Positions 63,701 to 64,000 of a DNA stretch of 64,000 nucleotides are shown in pieces. Numbering within the stretch: the stretch's first letter is position 1; each line of letters begins with the position of its first letter. Origin of the DNA: Pseudooceanicola pacificus (lineage in GTDB: Bacteria; Pseudomonadota; Alphaproteobacteria; Rhodobacterales; Rhodobacteraceae); the NCBI RefSeq assembly GCF_009789075.1, contig NZ_WNXQ01000007.1, positions 62,001 through 126,000 on the forward strand, written 5' to 3'. A program made the translations under genes and the position numbers. The notes under the pieces were generated by a model. It saw only the letters and a program-made list of their open reading frames with translations. It was not told where the DNA came from and did no database searches.

Positions 63701-64000
63701 CATGACCCCGGACTCGACCACATCTTCACCGCCCTGGGCGACCCGACCCGGCGGGCGATCCTTGCCCGGCTGGCGCAGGGGCCCGCCAGCGTCACCGACC
63801 TGGCCGCGCCGTTCGACATGGCCCTGCCCTCGTTCATGGGCCATCTGAAACGGCTGGAGGCCGCGGGCCTTGTCGCCAGCCACAAGGACGGCCGTGTGCG
63901 CACCTGCGCCCTGCAACCCCAGGCCCTGGGCCCCGCCGCCGACTGGATCGCCGAACAGCGCGCGATCTGGGAGGCCCGTCTGGACCGCCTCGATGCCTTT
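63692..64000 (+). CDS. ArsR family transcriptional regulator (partial, C-terminus outside window)
   Basis: The visible 103 residues hold an ArsR/SmtB winged helix: HIFTALGDPTRRAILARLAQGPASVTDLAAPFDMALPSFMGHLKRLEAAGLVASHKDGRVRTCAL. The MALPSFMGHLKRLE recognition helix and the absence of the metal-binding CVCDL motif place it in the non-metal group that usually neighbours an SRPBCC (AHSA1) gene. The reading frame is open at the window edge. It is divergent from malate synthase G across 170 bp. Confidence 0.9.
   Translation, partial: MAKHDPGLDHIFTALGDPTRRAILARLAQGPASVTDLAAPFDMALPSFMGHLKRLEAAGLVASHKDGRVRTCALQPQALGPAADWIAEQRAIWEARLDRLDAF

Overview
The window is a high-GC chromosomal segment whose gene set and order point to an alphaproteobacterium of the Rhodobacterales (Roseobacter/Paracoccus-like): a Paracoccus-type nuo operon, a methylcrotonyl-CoA carboxylase cluster, TRAP and dipeptide ABC transporters, malate synthase G with a GlcG-like neighbour, DUF3572, DUF983 and an lpcC-like LPS glycosyltransferase. 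The assignment is by reading protein sequences; no search was run. Genes are dense on both strands. I see no rRNA, tRNA, intact insertion sequence, prophage or CRISPR array.

Layout. (1) 1-3.2 kb, minus: start of the complex I operon nuoA-nuoB-nuoC, two small extra genes, then nuoD running off the left edge. (2) 3.5-6.6 kb, minus: secreted von Willebrand factor A protein and two glutathione S-transferases. (3) 6.6-6.94 kb: a non-coding array of TTTGCAAA palindromes on a 24-bp repeat. (4) 6.9-14.5 kb, minus: leucine/isovalerate degradation operon (isovaleryl-CoA dehydrogenase, small membrane protein, acyl-CoA synthetase, mccB, nitronate monooxygenase, mccA) behind a 16-bp palindrome. (5) 14.7-27 kb: PNPOx-like and CreA-like genes, a repeat-rich gap at 15.7-16.1 kb, a DegT aminotransferase, gph, glmU-glmS, small genes and a DNA alkylation repair protein, moaA, then waaA and an lpcC-like glycosyltransferase. 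(6) 27.3-37 kb: dipeptide ABC transporter split into divergent units, with two near-duplicate M20 amidohydrolases and an ArgE-like deacetylase beside the ATPase gene. (7) 37.2-44.1 kb: YeeE/YedE transporter, then a LysR regulator, amidase and TRAP transporter. (8) 44.5-50 kb: pntAB, an isoprenylcysteine-methyltransferase-like protein, an SDR and a glutamine-amidotransferase-like hydrolase. (9) 50.2-56.6 kb: two diguanylate cyclases (one co-transcribed with an H-NOX-like protein, one PleD-like), an MttB-family methyltransferase, HAD phosphatase, MarR regulator and DUF3572. (10) 56.7-64 kb: a second 24-bp repeat array, an EF-hand/ECF sigma/anti-sigma/CpxP-like locus, DUF983, a Nudix hydrolase, glcG-like plus malate synthase G separated by palindromic tandem repeats, and a truncated ArsR gene.

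How the parts work together: much of the segment is central and acyl-CoA metabolism (complex I, leucine catabolism, glyoxylate entry by malate synthase, transhydrogenase) plus cell-envelope sugar synthesis (GlmS/GlmU, Kdo transfer, core glycosylation) and uptake coupled to hydrolysis (ABC with M20 enzymes, TRAP with amidase). The most unusual items are the H-NOX-like protein that appears to lack the heme-ligating histidine and is translationally coupled to an HNOBA-GGDEF cyclase, the PleD-like cyclase whose first receiver lacks its phospho-acceptor, the two 24-bp-period DNA arrays, and the two small genes inserted between nuoC and nuoD.
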